From: Microbacterium sp.
GTDB taxonomy: Bacteria; Actinomycetota; Actinomycetes; Actinomycetales; Microbacteriaceae
DNA: 39,298 nt
Direction of reading: 5' to 3'
NCBI GenBank assembly: GCA_029239635.1
Contig: JARBUN010000006.1
Coordinates: forward strand, 1 to 39,298
Below, one piece after another: positions 1-6,939 of this stretch. The translations under genes were made by a program, and so were the position numbers. Each line of letters starts with the position of its first letter. The stretch's first letter is position 1. The notes under the pieces were generated by a model. That model had not been told where the DNA came from. It ran no database searches and was given only the letters and a program-made list of their open reading frames with translations.

Positions 1-1
1 C

Positions 2-1144
2 GCGGTCGCCTCGCTGTCGCCGCTGCTGATCGTCATCGAGCGCGACTTCCCCCTGCCCGCCGCCATCGTGGGGCTGATCGGCATGGCACCGCCCGTGGCC
101 TTCGCGATCTCGGGCTTCGTGACCCCCGCGATCGAGCGACGCGTGGGGCTGGAGCGGCTGGTGCTCGTCGCCGCGGTCGTCGCGGCGGTGATGCTGGGCA
201 TGCGGGCGGTGGCGGTCGACGCGATCACCCTGCTCGCCGCGACCGCCGGGATCTTCGCGGCGGTCGGTGTGGCCAACGTGCTGCTGCCCGCGGTGGTCAA
301 GAAGTACTTCCCCGGGCGCATCGGCCTGATGACGACGATCTACACGACGACTATGGCGGTCGCCACCTTCATGCCGCCGCTGGTGGCCGTCCCGCTCGCC
401 GAGAGCGTCGGATGGCGCGGCTCGTTCACCCTGTGGGCGGCGGTCGCCGTGGCGGCGGTGGTGCCCTGGGTCGCGATGAGCATGCGGTCGCGGGCAGCTC
501 GCGCCGACGTCCTCGAGCAGCCGAAGACCTCGGTGTTGTCGCGGGTGGTCCGCGTGCCGCAGACGTGGGCGCTGGCGGCGACGTTCGCGGTGAACTCGTC
601 CGTCGCGTACGGTCTGTTCGCGTGGTTGCCGCCCCTGGTGATGGGGGTGGCGGGAGTGGATGCCGCTGAGGCCGGGGGGCTGCTCGCCCTGTTCTCGTTC
701 ATGGGCCTGCCGGTGTCGCTCGTCGTCCCGCTGCTCGTCGTGCGCGCGCGGAGCGTCGCCCCGTTCTACGTCGTCGCCGTCGTGGGCGGGCTCGCCGGGG
801 TGGCGGGGCTGCTCTTCGCCCCCGCGGCCGCGACGACGCTGTGGGTGGTGCTCATCGGCATCCCGCCCCTGATGTTCCCGATGGCGCTCGTGCTCTTCGG
901 ACTGCGGACGCGGTCGCACGACACCGCGGTCGCGCTCAGCGGGTTCGTGCAGAGCGTCGGCTACGGAATCGCCGCCCTCATGCCGCTCGCCATCGGCGTC
1001 ACCCACGAGGTGACGGGCGGATGGACGGCAGGGCTCATCGTGCTCGGCGTCGTCATCGCGTGCGTGATCCCCGCGGGAATCGTCGTCTCACGCGGAGAGA
1101 CGATCGAAGAAGCCTGGGAGCGCCGTCACGGCACTGCCTGGTGA
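2..1144 (+). CDS. MFS transporter, 5' end outside the window
   Basis: The reading frame is open from base 2, so the N-terminus lies upstream of the window; 380 residues are visible. They form about ten hydrophobic helices separated by short Arg-rich loops, and the chain ends in HGTAW. The pattern fits a 12-helix major facilitator, perhaps of the CynX/NimT-like anion or drug group, but no substrate-defining motif is visible. An internal ATG at 68 is in frame but lies inside a transmembrane segment and has no Shine-Dalgarno sequence, so it is not taken as the start. The next gene, DUF3073, is convergent and ends 36 bp away. Substrate unknown. Confidence 0.85.
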   Translation, partial: AVASLSPLLIVIERDFPLPAAIVGLIGMAPPVAFAISGFVTPAIERRVGLERLVLVAAVVAAVMLGMRAVAVDAITLLAATAGIFAAVGVANVLLPAVVKKYFPGRIGLMTTIYTTTMAVATFMPPLVAVPLAESVGWRGSFTLWAAVAVAAVVPWVAMSMRSRAARADVLEQPKTSVLSRVVRVPQTWALAATFAVNSSVAYGLFAWLPPLVMGVAGVDAAEAGGLLALFSFMGLPVSLVVPLLVVRARSVAPFYVVAVVGGLAGVAGLLFAPAAATTLWVVLIGIPPLMFPMALVLFGLRTRSHDTAVALSGFVQSVGYGIAALMPLAIGVTHEVTGGWTAGLIVLGVVIACVIPAGIVVSRGETIEEAWERRHGTAW

Positions 1145-1180
1145 CAGCCGCGGACGCGGCCGGTGCAGGGCGCTGAGGCC

Positions 1181-1363
1181 CTACGCCTTCTCGTCTTCGT
1201 ACTCGTCGGAGTACTCGTCCGCCCATTTGTCGACGTACGCGTCTTCACCCGGTTCGGGTGCGCCGAGTTCGCGCTCGAGCGCTGCGTAGTTCACCGAATA
1301 GGTGTCGTACTTCAGCTCACGGGCGATCTTGGTGTGCTTCGCCTTCTGACGGCCACGCCCCAT
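1181..1363 (-). CDS. DUF3073 small protein
   Basis: A 60-residue protein beginning MGRGRQKAKHTKIARELKY, which is the conserved opening of the actinobacterial DUF3073 family (PF11273). The N-terminal third is strongly basic and the rest is acidic, ending in an Asp/Glu/Tyr-rich tail. The start at 1363 is preferred over an in-frame ATG at 1387 because the family begins here and GAGGGGG lies a suitable distance upstream. The function is unknown; a basic head with an acidic tail would suit nucleic-acid or ribosome contact, but that is inference. It is a single-gene unit convergent with the MFS gene. Confidence 0.88.
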   Translation of the reverse strand: MGRGRQKAKHTKIARELKYDTYSVNYAALERELGAPEPGEDAYVDKWADEYSDEYEDEKA

Positions 1364-1414
1364 GCGAGACCCCCTCACGATCGACATCGCAGGCCGTGCT
1401 CAGGGCCCTGCGTA

Positions 1415-1442
1415 TTGCGGTTCCGGACCGAGCCGGTAAGAG
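1415..1442 (+). promoter_or_regulatory. Candidate promoter of the universal stress protein gene
   Basis: TTGCGG (1415-1420) and TAAGAG (1437-1442) are separated by 16 nt, followed by a leader of about 76 nt to the ATG at 1526. The match to the housekeeping consensus is moderate. The same intergenic stretch must also hold the promoter of the divergent DUF3073 gene, for which I see no clear boxes. Confidence 0.35.
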
Positions 1443-1525
1443 TAACACCCAGGATATCACGGTGCCCCTCGCCCCCGACCGTCCGCGGTCCGCGAGCGGT
1501 CGCCGTCGACGAAGAGGAGAACGGC

Positions 1526-2041
1526 ATGAGCGACCACGAGGCCGGGGCGGCGGCATCCGGAGCCGTCATCGCAGGAGTCGTACCCGGGCAATCGCCCCGC
1601 GTCGTGCGCGAGGCCGGGCGGTACGCCGCACTGGCGGGCGTCGAGCTGATCGTCGCCCACGTCGACACGACGCGGTTCGTCGCGTTCGAGGATCCGGACG
1701 GGTACGTCAACTCGGCGACGCTCGACGTGGCGGGCGAGGTCGCGCGGGCCGCGTTGGCCGAGGTCGAGAAGGATGCGACCGCCGCTCTCGCGGGGGAGGA
1801 CGTGCGCTGGAGCGCGCGTCAGGTGATCGGCGATCCGGCGCTCGCGCTGATCCAGCTCGCCGACGAGGTCGGGGCGTCGCTGCTCGTGGTCGGTACACGC
1901 AAACGCGGTCTGGGGGAGTCGCTCCGCGAGTTCCTGACCGGGTCGGTCGCCGCCCGGCTCTCGCACCGGCAGCACCGTCCGGTGCTGGTCGTTCCGCTGG
2001 GAGAGCCGGTCGGCGCCCACGAGGAGCTGCCCTGGGAGTGA
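1526..2041 (+). CDS. Universal stress protein (UspA family)
   Basis: A 171-residue single-domain Usp protein. The N-terminal strand AVIAGVVPGQSP and the C-terminal run VVGTRKRGLGESL...LTGSVAARLSHRQHRPVLVVP carry the family's ATP-binding pattern, a Gly-rich turn followed by GS and a final hydrophobic strand. This suggests an ATP-binding Usp rather than the non-binding UspA type. The start at 1526 has GAAGAGGAGA just upstream; a longer frame from 1163 runs through the promoter region and is rejected. It is convergent with padR, with only 4 bp between the stops. Its physiological role cannot be read from sequence. Confidence 0.9.
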   Translation: MSDHEAGAAASGAVIAGVVPGQSPRVVREAGRYAALAGVELIVAHVDTTRFVAFEDPDGYVNSATLDVAGEVARAALAEVEKDATAALAGEDVRWSARQVIGDPALALIQLADEVGASLLVVGTRKRGLGESLREFLTGSVAARLSHRQHRPVLVVPLGEPVGAHEELPWE

Positions 2042-2045
2042 CGGG

Positions 2046-2651
2046 TCAGCCGCGCATCGCGCGGGCGACCGCGTCGGAGGCCTGACGCAGCGCCGTCTCG
2101 ATCTCGTCGACCCCGGATGCCGCGAGCTCGCCGCCCCGGGCCACGTGCGACCGCAGCTCCGAGCGGACGCGTCCGCGGAACTCGGTGATCGCGGCATCCG
2201 CGCGGTGCAGCTGCTCGCGCGTCCGGGAGCGGGCGTCGTCGACGGGGGCCGTCTCGGCGTGCTCGCGCTCCTCGCGCGACGCGGCGGCGAGGTCGGCGCG
2301 GAGGCTCCGCATGGCGTCCCGGACGCTCCCGCGCACCTCGTCGGCGATGAGGCGCACGCTGTCGGCCAGGTCCGCCTGGATGCCCTCGAGGTCGCCGGTG
2401 CGGGCCGCGACCTCGGCGCGTCCGGCATCCGTGATCTCGTAGACCGTCTTGCGACCGTCGACGGTCTTGGTGACGAGGCCCTCGTCTTCGAGCTTCGCCA
2501 AGCGCGGGTAGATGGTGCCGGCCGAGGGGGAGTACGTGCCTCCGGTGCGGTCGGACAGGGCCTGCATGAGGTCGTAGCCGTGGCGCGGCGCCTCGTCGAG
2601 CAGGCTCAGGATGTACAGGCGCAGACCGCCGTGCGAGAAGACCGGACTCAT
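2046..2651 (-). CDS. PadR-family transcriptional regulator
   Basis: A 201-residue PadR repressor. The N-terminal winged helix (about residues 1-85) contains LRLYILSLLDEAPRHGYDLM, then GGTYSPSAGTIYPRLAKLEDEG and the wing KTVDGRKTVYEITDAGRAE, all typical of the family. The remainder is a long, charged, coiled-coil-like helical region, probably for dimerisation. It is the second gene after the DUF4097 gene; the upstream stop TAA is followed by GTGGTGATG, so the start could be either GTG or the ATG chosen here. PadR proteins normally repress their own operon, and two palindromes lie at the promoter of this one. The inducing signal is unknown. Confidence 0.9.
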   Translation of the reverse strand: MSPVFSHGGLRLYILSLLDEAPRHGYDLMQALSDRTGGTYSPSAGTIYPRLAKLEDEGLVTKTVDGRKTVYEITDAGRAEVAARTGDLEGIQADLADSVRLIADEVRGSVRDAMRSLRADLAAASREEREHAETAPVDDARSRTREQLHRADAAITEFRGRVRSELRSHVARGGELAASGVDEIETALRQASDAVARAMRG

Positions 2652-2657
2652 CACCAC

Positions 2658-3368
2658 TTAGTTGGTGGGGCCCGAGCCGGAGCGGACGTGTCCGTCGATC
2701 TGCACCCGACCGCTGACCGTGCGGGAGACGTAGTTGGCCGGGAGGTCGCGATCGAGGCGGATCGTGGCGGCGCCGTTGACCGAGTTGAGCGCGATCGACT
2801 GCACGGGGCCGGTGGAGTCGACGAGCATGGCTCCCGAGACCGTGTCGATCGACGCCTTCGTGACGGCGCCGGTGACGGTGACGTCGCCCGAGACGCTGTT
2901 GGCGCTCAGCGAGCCTTCGAGCTCGCGCACCTGCACGTCACCCGAGACCGCGTTCGCGTTGACGTCTCCGACGAGGCCGTCGACGATGATGTCGCCCGAG
3001 ACGGTGTTGAGCTTCGCGTCGGTTCGCAGGCCCGAGACGAGCGCGCTCGCGCTGACCACGCCGAGGGTGAGGGCGACGGCGCGGGGGACCGCGACGCTGA
3101 CCTCGGCCTTCGGGCCGCCCGCGCCGAAATTGCGGAACACCTCGAGGAAGTTGTCCCACCGCAGCTGCGGGTGGTCGATCTCGAGGCGACCGTCGCTCAT
3201 CTCGATGCGAAGGTCTTTGACGGTGACGCCGTGCACCTCGATGCGGGCGGTCGGCTCATCGTGGGCGATGACGTCGATCTGGCCGCCGACGAGGCCGATC
3301 TTCAGCTCGCGCACGCTTTCGAGGTCGATGACGCGCGTCTCGCCGGGGTGGACGATCCATTTCTCCAT
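2658..3368 (-). CDS. DUF4097-family beta-repeat protein
   Basis: A 236-residue protein with a beta-helix-like repeat. The units NTVSGDIIVDGLVGDV, NAVSGDVQVRELEGSL, NSVSGDVTVTGAVTKA and DTVSGAMLVDSTGPVQ recur about every 20 residues from roughly residue 110, the hallmark of DUF4097. There is no signal peptide and no membrane helix, so it is probably cytoplasmic. The start at 3368 has GAGGAG 5 nt upstream; the ATG at 3383 lies within the operator region and is rejected. It is the first gene of a two-gene operon with padR, a common pairing in Actinobacteria and Firmicutes, usually linked to envelope or stress signalling. No biochemical role is established. Confidence 0.88.
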   Translation of the reverse strand: MEKWIVHPGETRVIDLESVRELKIGLVGGQIDVIAHDEPTARIEVHGVTVKDLRIEMSDGRLEIDHPQLRWDNFLEVFRNFGAGGPKAEVSVAVPRAVALTLGVVSASALVSGLRTDAKLNTVSGDIIVDGLVGDVNANAVSGDVQVRELEGSLSANSVSGDVTVTGAVTKASIDTVSGAMLVDSTGPVQSIALNSVNGAATIRLDRDLPANYVSRTVSGRVQIDGHVRSGSGPTN

Positions 3369-3384
3369 GGTGGGGCTCCTCACT

Positions 3385-3398
3385 CGCGATATATCGCG
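3385..3398. promoter_or_regulatory. PadR operator candidate O1 (perfect palindrome)
   Basis: CGCGATATATCGCG is a perfect 14-bp palindrome between the predicted transcription start and the ribosome-binding site of the DUF4097 gene. The AT-rich ATATAT centre flanked by CG fits PadR-type operators. A near-identical copy lies 27 bp upstream. Confidence 0.7.
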
Positions 3399-3406
3399 TT
3401 GAGAAG

Positions 3407-3435
3407 AGTATCGAGATATATCGCGTGTTCGTCAA
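3407..3435 (-). promoter_or_regulatory. Promoter of the DUF4097-padR operon
   Basis: On the minus strand TTGACG (3435-3430) and GATACT (3412-3407) are separated by exactly 17 nt. This is the clearest sigma-70-type promoter in the window. The spacer contains operator O2 and the downstream flank contains O1, so a bound PadR would block the polymerase at both sides of the -10 box. Confidence 0.75.
3412..3425. promoter_or_regulatory. PadR operator candidate O2
   Basis: CGAGATATATCGCG differs at one base from the perfect palindrome at 3385-3398. It lies in the -35/-10 spacer of the operon promoter. The spacing between the two copies is 27 bp centre to centre. Confidence 0.68.
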
Positions 3436-3524
3436 GCCTGCCGGGATGCTTCCCGGGATTCCGATCGTCTCGACCACCTCCGCGTCGCGCAGGACGGGGG
3501 CCTCGAACGCGTTGAAGGGACCCG

Positions 3525-3564
3525 CAAAAACGGATGCCACGCACTCGAAGAGCACGTGGCATCC
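3525..3564 (-). terminator. Intrinsic terminator of the small membrane protein gene
   Basis: Read on the minus strand, a perfect 10-bp stem (GGATGCCACG pairing with CGTGGCATCC) with an inner CTC/GAG stem is followed directly by GTTTTTG. It lies 66 nt downstream of the gene's stop codon and before the DUF4097 promoter, so it insulates the two units. Confidence 0.75.
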
Positions 3565-3629
3565 GGGGCGGGCGAACCCGCCGAGGGGGAAGGAGACGCG
3601 CACCCGAAACGCGTCGTCCTCCGAGGGGG

Positions 3630-3794
3630 TCAGACGGGCTTGCGTCCGCTGATCAAGCGGAACAACAGCACGATCAGGGCGATGAGGCCGACGACGAGCG
3701 CGACCCAAAGAAGGAAGCTCACAGCGGAGTTCAATCCGCCCACGATCGCGAGGACGATCGCGGCGACGATGATGATGATGAGGAAGATGTTCAT
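3630..3794 (-). CDS. Small two-helix membrane protein
   Basis: A 54-residue hydrophobic protein beginning MNIFLIIIIVAAIVLAIV. Two transmembrane helices (about residues 3-20 and 25-46) are joined by GGLNSAVS, and the C-terminal tail RLISGRKPV is basic, which predicts a cytoplasmic C-terminus. The start at 3794 is chosen because AAGGAG lies 7 nt upstream; an in-frame ATG at 3815 has no such signal. It is monocistronic with its own terminator. The family is not recognised; similar tiny proteins in Actinobacteria are often stress-induced, but nothing here shows that. Confidence 0.75.
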   Translation of the reverse strand: MNIFLIIIIVAAIVLAIVGGLNSAVSFLLWVALVVGLIALIVLLFRLISGRKPV

Positions 3795-4020
3795 GGGGGG
3801 CTCCTTGCTGTTCACCGCGTCAGGACACGGACCCGGGTGACTGGTTCTTCCACCGTGCCATTCCCTCGGGAAAAGGGCAGGGGGTTGACGTTGCTGGGAA
3901 AACGCTGTTAGCCGCGCTCGCCCGGTAACACGACCCGACGCCGGGCGCGGGTGGTGTCAACCCCGAGAGAGGCGGTCGCGCGCCGCCGTAGCGTCGGTGT
4001 TCCGACGGAAGGAGACGACC

Positions 4021-4290
4021 ATGCCCCAGGGGCGAGGATCCAACAGTCTGAAAGACCCCGACCTCTACGAGGAACTGCGAAAGCAGGGCGACTCGAAGGA
4101 GAAGGCGGCGCGCATCTCGAACGCGGCTGCCGCGCAAGGGCGCGGTGCCGTCGGGGAGAAGGGCGGTCACGCGGAGAACTACGAGGACCGCACCGTCGAG
4201 GAGCTCAAGAAGCGCGCGAAGGAGCTCGGGATCACCGGGTACTCCGGCAAGAAGAAGGCGGAGCTGATCGACCTGCTCCGCAACCACTGA
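4021..4290 (+). CDS. Rho-N/SAP-like domain small protein (DUF7218-like)
   Basis: An 89-residue protein. Residues 1-45 are charged and conserved-looking (GSNSLKDPDLYEELRKQGDS, KEKAARISNAAA). Residues 56-89 form a Rho-termination-factor N-terminal or SAP-like helix-extended-loop-helix (TVEELKKRAKELGITGYSGK, KKAELIDLL), which in known proteins binds nucleic acid. AAGGAGACGACC precedes the ATG at 4021, and the upstream in-frame ATG at 3997 is ignored. The topoisomerase IB gene begins 3 nt after the stop, so the two are almost certainly co-expressed. TTGACG at 3885-3890 is a possible -35, but no convincing -10 follows. Confidence 0.82.
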   Translation: MPQGRGSNSLKDPDLYEELRKQGDSKEKAARISNAAAAQGRGAVGEKGGHAENYEDRTVEELKKRAKELGITGYSGKKKAELIDLLRNH

Positions 4291-4293
4291 CGC

Positions 4294-5259
4294 ATGGCCC
4301 GTCTCATCCGCGTCCGTCCGTACGAGGACCCGGGTTATCGTCGTGTCCGCTCGGGGTCGGGTTATCGCTTCGTGGATCACACCGGCGCCGCTGTCCCCGA
4401 GCGGGAGGCCGAACGGGCGCGCGGTCTCGTCATCCCGCCGGCGTGGCGCGAGGTGTGGATCGCCCGTGACCCGAACGCCCACATCCAGGCGGTGGGGACC
4501 GACGAGGCCGGACGTCGGCAGTACACGTATCACGCCGACTGGTCGAAGCGGCAGGACAAGGGCAAGTTCGCCCGGGCCCTGCAGCTCGCCGAGGCGTTGC
4601 CCCGCGCTCGTGCGCGTGCGACTCAGTCGCTGCGCCGCAGCGAGATCGATCGGGAACGAGTGCTGGCGGTGTCGTTCCGCCTGCTCGACCTCGTCGCACC
4701 GCGTGTCGGCAACGCGCGGTACTTCGTCACGAACGGCAGCCGCGGTCTGACGACTCTCCAGCGGAGGGACGCCACGATCGAGGGCGATCTCATCCGCCTG
4801 TCGTTCCCCGCGAAGAGCGGCAAGCGCGCGGATCTGCGGGTGCACGACGCCGAACTGGCATCCCTCATCGAAGAGCTCGCGCTCGGGCGCTCGCGCGCAG
4901 CCCTCCTCAGCTACAAACGCGGAAGGCGGCGGGTGCCGCTGACGCCGGGCGACGTCAATTCCTATGTGCGCTCCCTCACCGGCGGACCGTTCAGCGCGAA
5001 GGACTTCCGCACGCTCCGCGGCACGATCATGGCGGCGGAGTCGCTCGCGAAGGTGGGCGCCGTCGGCGGCAAGAACGAGCGGAAGAAGGCCGAGGTCGCC
5101 GCTGTGCGCGCGACCGCCGAAGCGCTCGGAAACACCCCGGCCGTGGCGAAGTCGAGCTACATCGATCCGCGCGTCTTCTCGCTGTACCGCAAGGGGCGCA
5201 CGATGGAGCTGGGCGGATCGAAGGACGCGGCGATCAGGCGTTTGATCCTCGGGGAGTGA
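4294..5259 (+). CDS. DNA topoisomerase IB (poxvirus/bacterial type)
   Basis: A 321-residue eukaryotic-like type IB topoisomerase, which nicks one strand through a 3'-phosphotyrosine to relax supercoils of either sign. The N-terminal domain has GYRFVDHTG and IPPAWREVWIARDPNAHIQA, followed by the catalytic domain with GLTTLQRRDATI, FPAKSGK (general-acid Lys), AKDFRTLRGT (Arg) and NTPAVAKSSYIDPRVFSLY, where Tyr289 is the nucleophile. Asn replaces the viral His in the GNTP element, as in other bacterial members. No Shine-Dalgarno is visible; translation is probably coupled to the Rho-N gene 3 nt upstream. The 3' end overlaps the convergent CDF gene by 26 bp. Confidence 0.93.
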   Translation: MARLIRVRPYEDPGYRRVRSGSGYRFVDHTGAAVPEREAERARGLVIPPAWREVWIARDPNAHIQAVGTDEAGRRQYTYHADWSKRQDKGKFARALQLAEALPRARARATQSLRRSEIDRERVLAVSFRLLDLVAPRVGNARYFVTNGSRGLTTLQRRDATIEGDLIRLSFPAKSGKRADLRVHDAELASLIEELALGRSRAALLSYKRGRRRVPLTPGDVNSYVRSLTGGPFSAKDFRTLRGTIMAAESLAKVGAVGGKNERKKAEVAAVRATAEALGNTPAVAKSSYIDPRVFSLYRKGRTMELGGSKDAAIRRLILGE

Positions 5260-6220
5260 TCGCGTCGACCACGTCGGGGAGCTCCGGGACGGGCACCACC
5301 ACGACGTCCTGGATCTTCCAGTCGAGGGTCACGCACCCCTCACGGGCGGTCTCGATGTCGGAGAGGGCGACCTTCCGGCGGTGCGGGACGACGAACGCCT
5401 CGATGTGGAAGACGTGCCCCTCGTCGCGCACCCGGCTCCCCGCCTCGCGGACCCAGGGGAGGCTCGCGAGGTACTGATCCACGCGCCCCACGAGCGGGTG
5501 CGGCTGCGCGTCGTCGAAGGTCGTCGCGCGGGCGTCCATCAGGTCGACGACGGCGGCACGCAGATTGCTGACGCCGTCGTGCACGATGCTCGCGGCGATG
5601 AAGAGGGCGGCCGCGGCATCCATCCACCACAGGCCGACGCCGATCCCGAGCACGCCCACGATCGTGCCGACCGACGTCATCCAGTCGGCCTTGTTCATGT
5701 CGGCGTCCGCGTAGAGCACCTTGTCGTGCAGCTCGCGCGCCAGGCCGAGCTTCATGCGGCCCACGATGACCGGCGGAATGCCCGTGATCACCATGACCGC
5801 GATCATCAGCCACCCGAGCCAGATCGTCGCGCCGAAGAGGTCGATGGTGCCGATCGTGGGGTGTTCGGCGGTGAGCAGCCCGATCCCGGAGTCGACGATG
5901 AGGAAGGCCCCCATCCCCGTGAGCGCGACCGCCGCGACCAGGTGGCCGACCGCGACCGAGCGATGGAAGCCGTACGGATGACGCACGGTGGGACGGCGGC
6001 GGGCCAGGCGTACGGCGATGAGGAAGGCGATCGGCGGGATGAACGACAGAAGATCTTCGATCCAGGCGGCTTTCATCGCCTGGGAGTTGCCGAGGACGAG
6101 GAACACGAGGGTCACGGTGACGACCAGGAACCCGAGGGTCACCCCCTCCAGGCGGACGGCGCGGCGGAGGACCTCGGCCTGCCGCTCGGGCAGCTCGGCG
6201 CGGCCGAAGCGCGCGCTCAC
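5234..6220 (-). CDS. Cation diffusion facilitator family transporter with an altered metal site
   Basis: A 328-residue CDF antiporter with six transmembrane helices (about residues 25-210) and a cytoplasmic C-terminal domain containing FHIEAFVVPHRRKVALSDIE. The first-site motif in TM2 reads AAWIEDLLSF where FieF/YiiP has DSLVD. TM5 reads DADMNKADWMTS where the canonical HxxxD would stand. So by hand alignment only two of the four site-A ligands (one Asp in each helix) look conserved. The GTG start overlaps the stop of the upstream lipoprotein gene by GTGA, so the two are translationally coupled. Metal efflux is likely but the cation cannot be assigned. Confidence 0.85.
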   Translation of the reverse strand: MSARFGRAELPERQAEVLRRAVRLEGVTLGFLVVTVTLVFLVLGNSQAMKAAWIEDLLSFIPPIAFLIAVRLARRRPTVRHPYGFHRSVAVGHLVAAVALTGMGAFLIVDSGIGLLTAEHPTIGTIDLFGATIWLGWLMIAVMVITGIPPVIVGRMKLGLARELHDKVLYADADMNKADWMTSVGTIVGVLGIGVGLWWMDAAAALFIAASIVHDGVSNLRAAVVDLMDARATTFDDAQPHPLVGRVDQYLASLPWVREAGSRVRDEGHVFHIEAFVVPHRRKVALSDIETAREGCVTLDWKIQDVVVVPVPELPDVVDAITPRGSNA

Positions 6221-6711
6221 CGCCCGACCCCCTCGGTGGCGGCCTCGGCGGTGAGGAACGTCTCGAGGCGTGACACGAACGCGTTCTCGCCGAGCGGGAC
6301 GAGCATGACGATCTTCGCGGTCGACCCGTCGTCGAGGGTCACCTCACCGTAGGGGCGCGTCATCCCGGCCTTGTCCGTCCAGGGGGTCTCGTCGGTGAGG
6401 CCGCCGGCGACCACGTCGAGGTCGCCGTTCTCCAGGCCCCGGACGAGGGCTTCCTCCGAGCCGACGGTCCAGTCGATCTCGGCATCCAGGGTGTCGGCGA
6501 AGGCCGTGAGGGCGTCGATCTCGCTGCCGCGGGGCTGCTCGCCGTCGACCTGGACGAAGTCGCCGTTGGGCGTGATGCCGGCGTGCAGCACCCCGCCCTC
6601 GACGCGGTCCAGGGTTCCCTGCGGGTCGCGGGGGATCTGGATGCCGCAGCCGGCGAGCAGGAGGACGCACAGGGCAGCGACGACGACGGTCGCCGGTCTC
6701 GATCGGGGCAT
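6217..6711 (-). CDS. Lipoprotein with a partial family-3 solute-binding fold
   Basis: A 164-residue protein with a lipoprotein signal peptide (AALCVLLLAGC, predicted lipidated Cys22). The mature part resembles a single lobe of amino-acid-type (family 3) solute-binding proteins: GGVLHAGITPNGDFV, GSEIDALTAFADTLDAEIDW, ALVRGLENGDLDVVAGGL. At about 140 mature residues it is shorter than the 220-250 usual for a two-lobe protein. ATG at 6711 has GGAAGG 8 nt upstream. It is the first gene of an operon with the CDF transporter and no ABC permease is nearby, so it may act as a metal-binding or sensing partner; that is inference. Confidence 0.78.
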   Translation of the reverse strand: MPRSRPATVVVAALCVLLLAGCGIQIPRDPQGTLDRVEGGVLHAGITPNGDFVQVDGEQPRGSEIDALTAFADTLDAEIDWTVGSEEALVRGLENGDLDVVAGGLTDETPWTDKAGMTRPYGEVTLDDGSTAKIVMLVPLGENAFVSRLETFLTAEAATEGVGR

Positions 6712-6830
6712 GACGCCGCCTTCCGTTGCAGGAACGCCCGGATTCTGCTCTGCCCGGGCCGGGGTGTCGCGGGGGTTGCGCGCGCCGCGTCCGCGTCTCT
6801 CGCGCATCACCCGCCCCGCGTCCCCGGCCG

Positions 6831-6890
6831 TCGAGTGTCCAAGACACGCCGCAACGCGATGACCGGTTACGGCGTGTCTTGGACTCTCGA
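6831..6890. repeat. 60-nt hairpin repeat, copy 1
   Basis: An intergenic inverted repeat with 21-bp arms (one T/T mismatch) and an 18-nt loop. The inner 15 bp, GTCCAAGACACGCCG with CGGCGTGTCTTGGAC, pair perfectly. It lies between the divergent lipoprotein and fluc genes. The copy at 33355-33414 has the same length and layout and is identical at 44 of 60 positions. No T-run follows on either strand, so it is not a simple terminator. Confidence 0.8.
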
Positions 6891-6927
6891 GGGGGATCGG
6901 CGCGGGCGCGGTGCGCGCGGCGCGGCG

Positions 6928-6933
6928 TAGGGT
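6928..6933 (+). promoter_or_regulatory. -10 box for a leaderless fluc transcript
   Basis: TAGGGT ends 6 nt before the GTG at 6940, the distance at which transcription would start on the start codon itself. No -35 element is evident. The second fluc gene shows the same arrangement (TAGATT at 15943-15948). Confidence 0.4.
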
Positions 6934-6939
6934 GGCGCG

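Noticed and set aside
3426..3652. A 75-codon plus-strand frame from 3425
   Set aside because: It has no ribosome-binding site and overlaps the promoter and terminator of minus-strand genes.
3954..3960. TTGACA on the minus strand as a promoter of the small membrane protein
   Set aside because: No -10-like hexamer occurs 16-18 nt downstream of it.
6831..6890. The 60-nt hairpin as an intrinsic terminator
   Set aside because: No U-tract follows on either strand, and this copy lies between divergent genes where no terminator is needed.
6712..6939. A fluoride riboswitch before the fluc gene
   Set aside because: No recognisable pseudoknot pattern was seen, and the apparent -10 box leaves no room for a leader.
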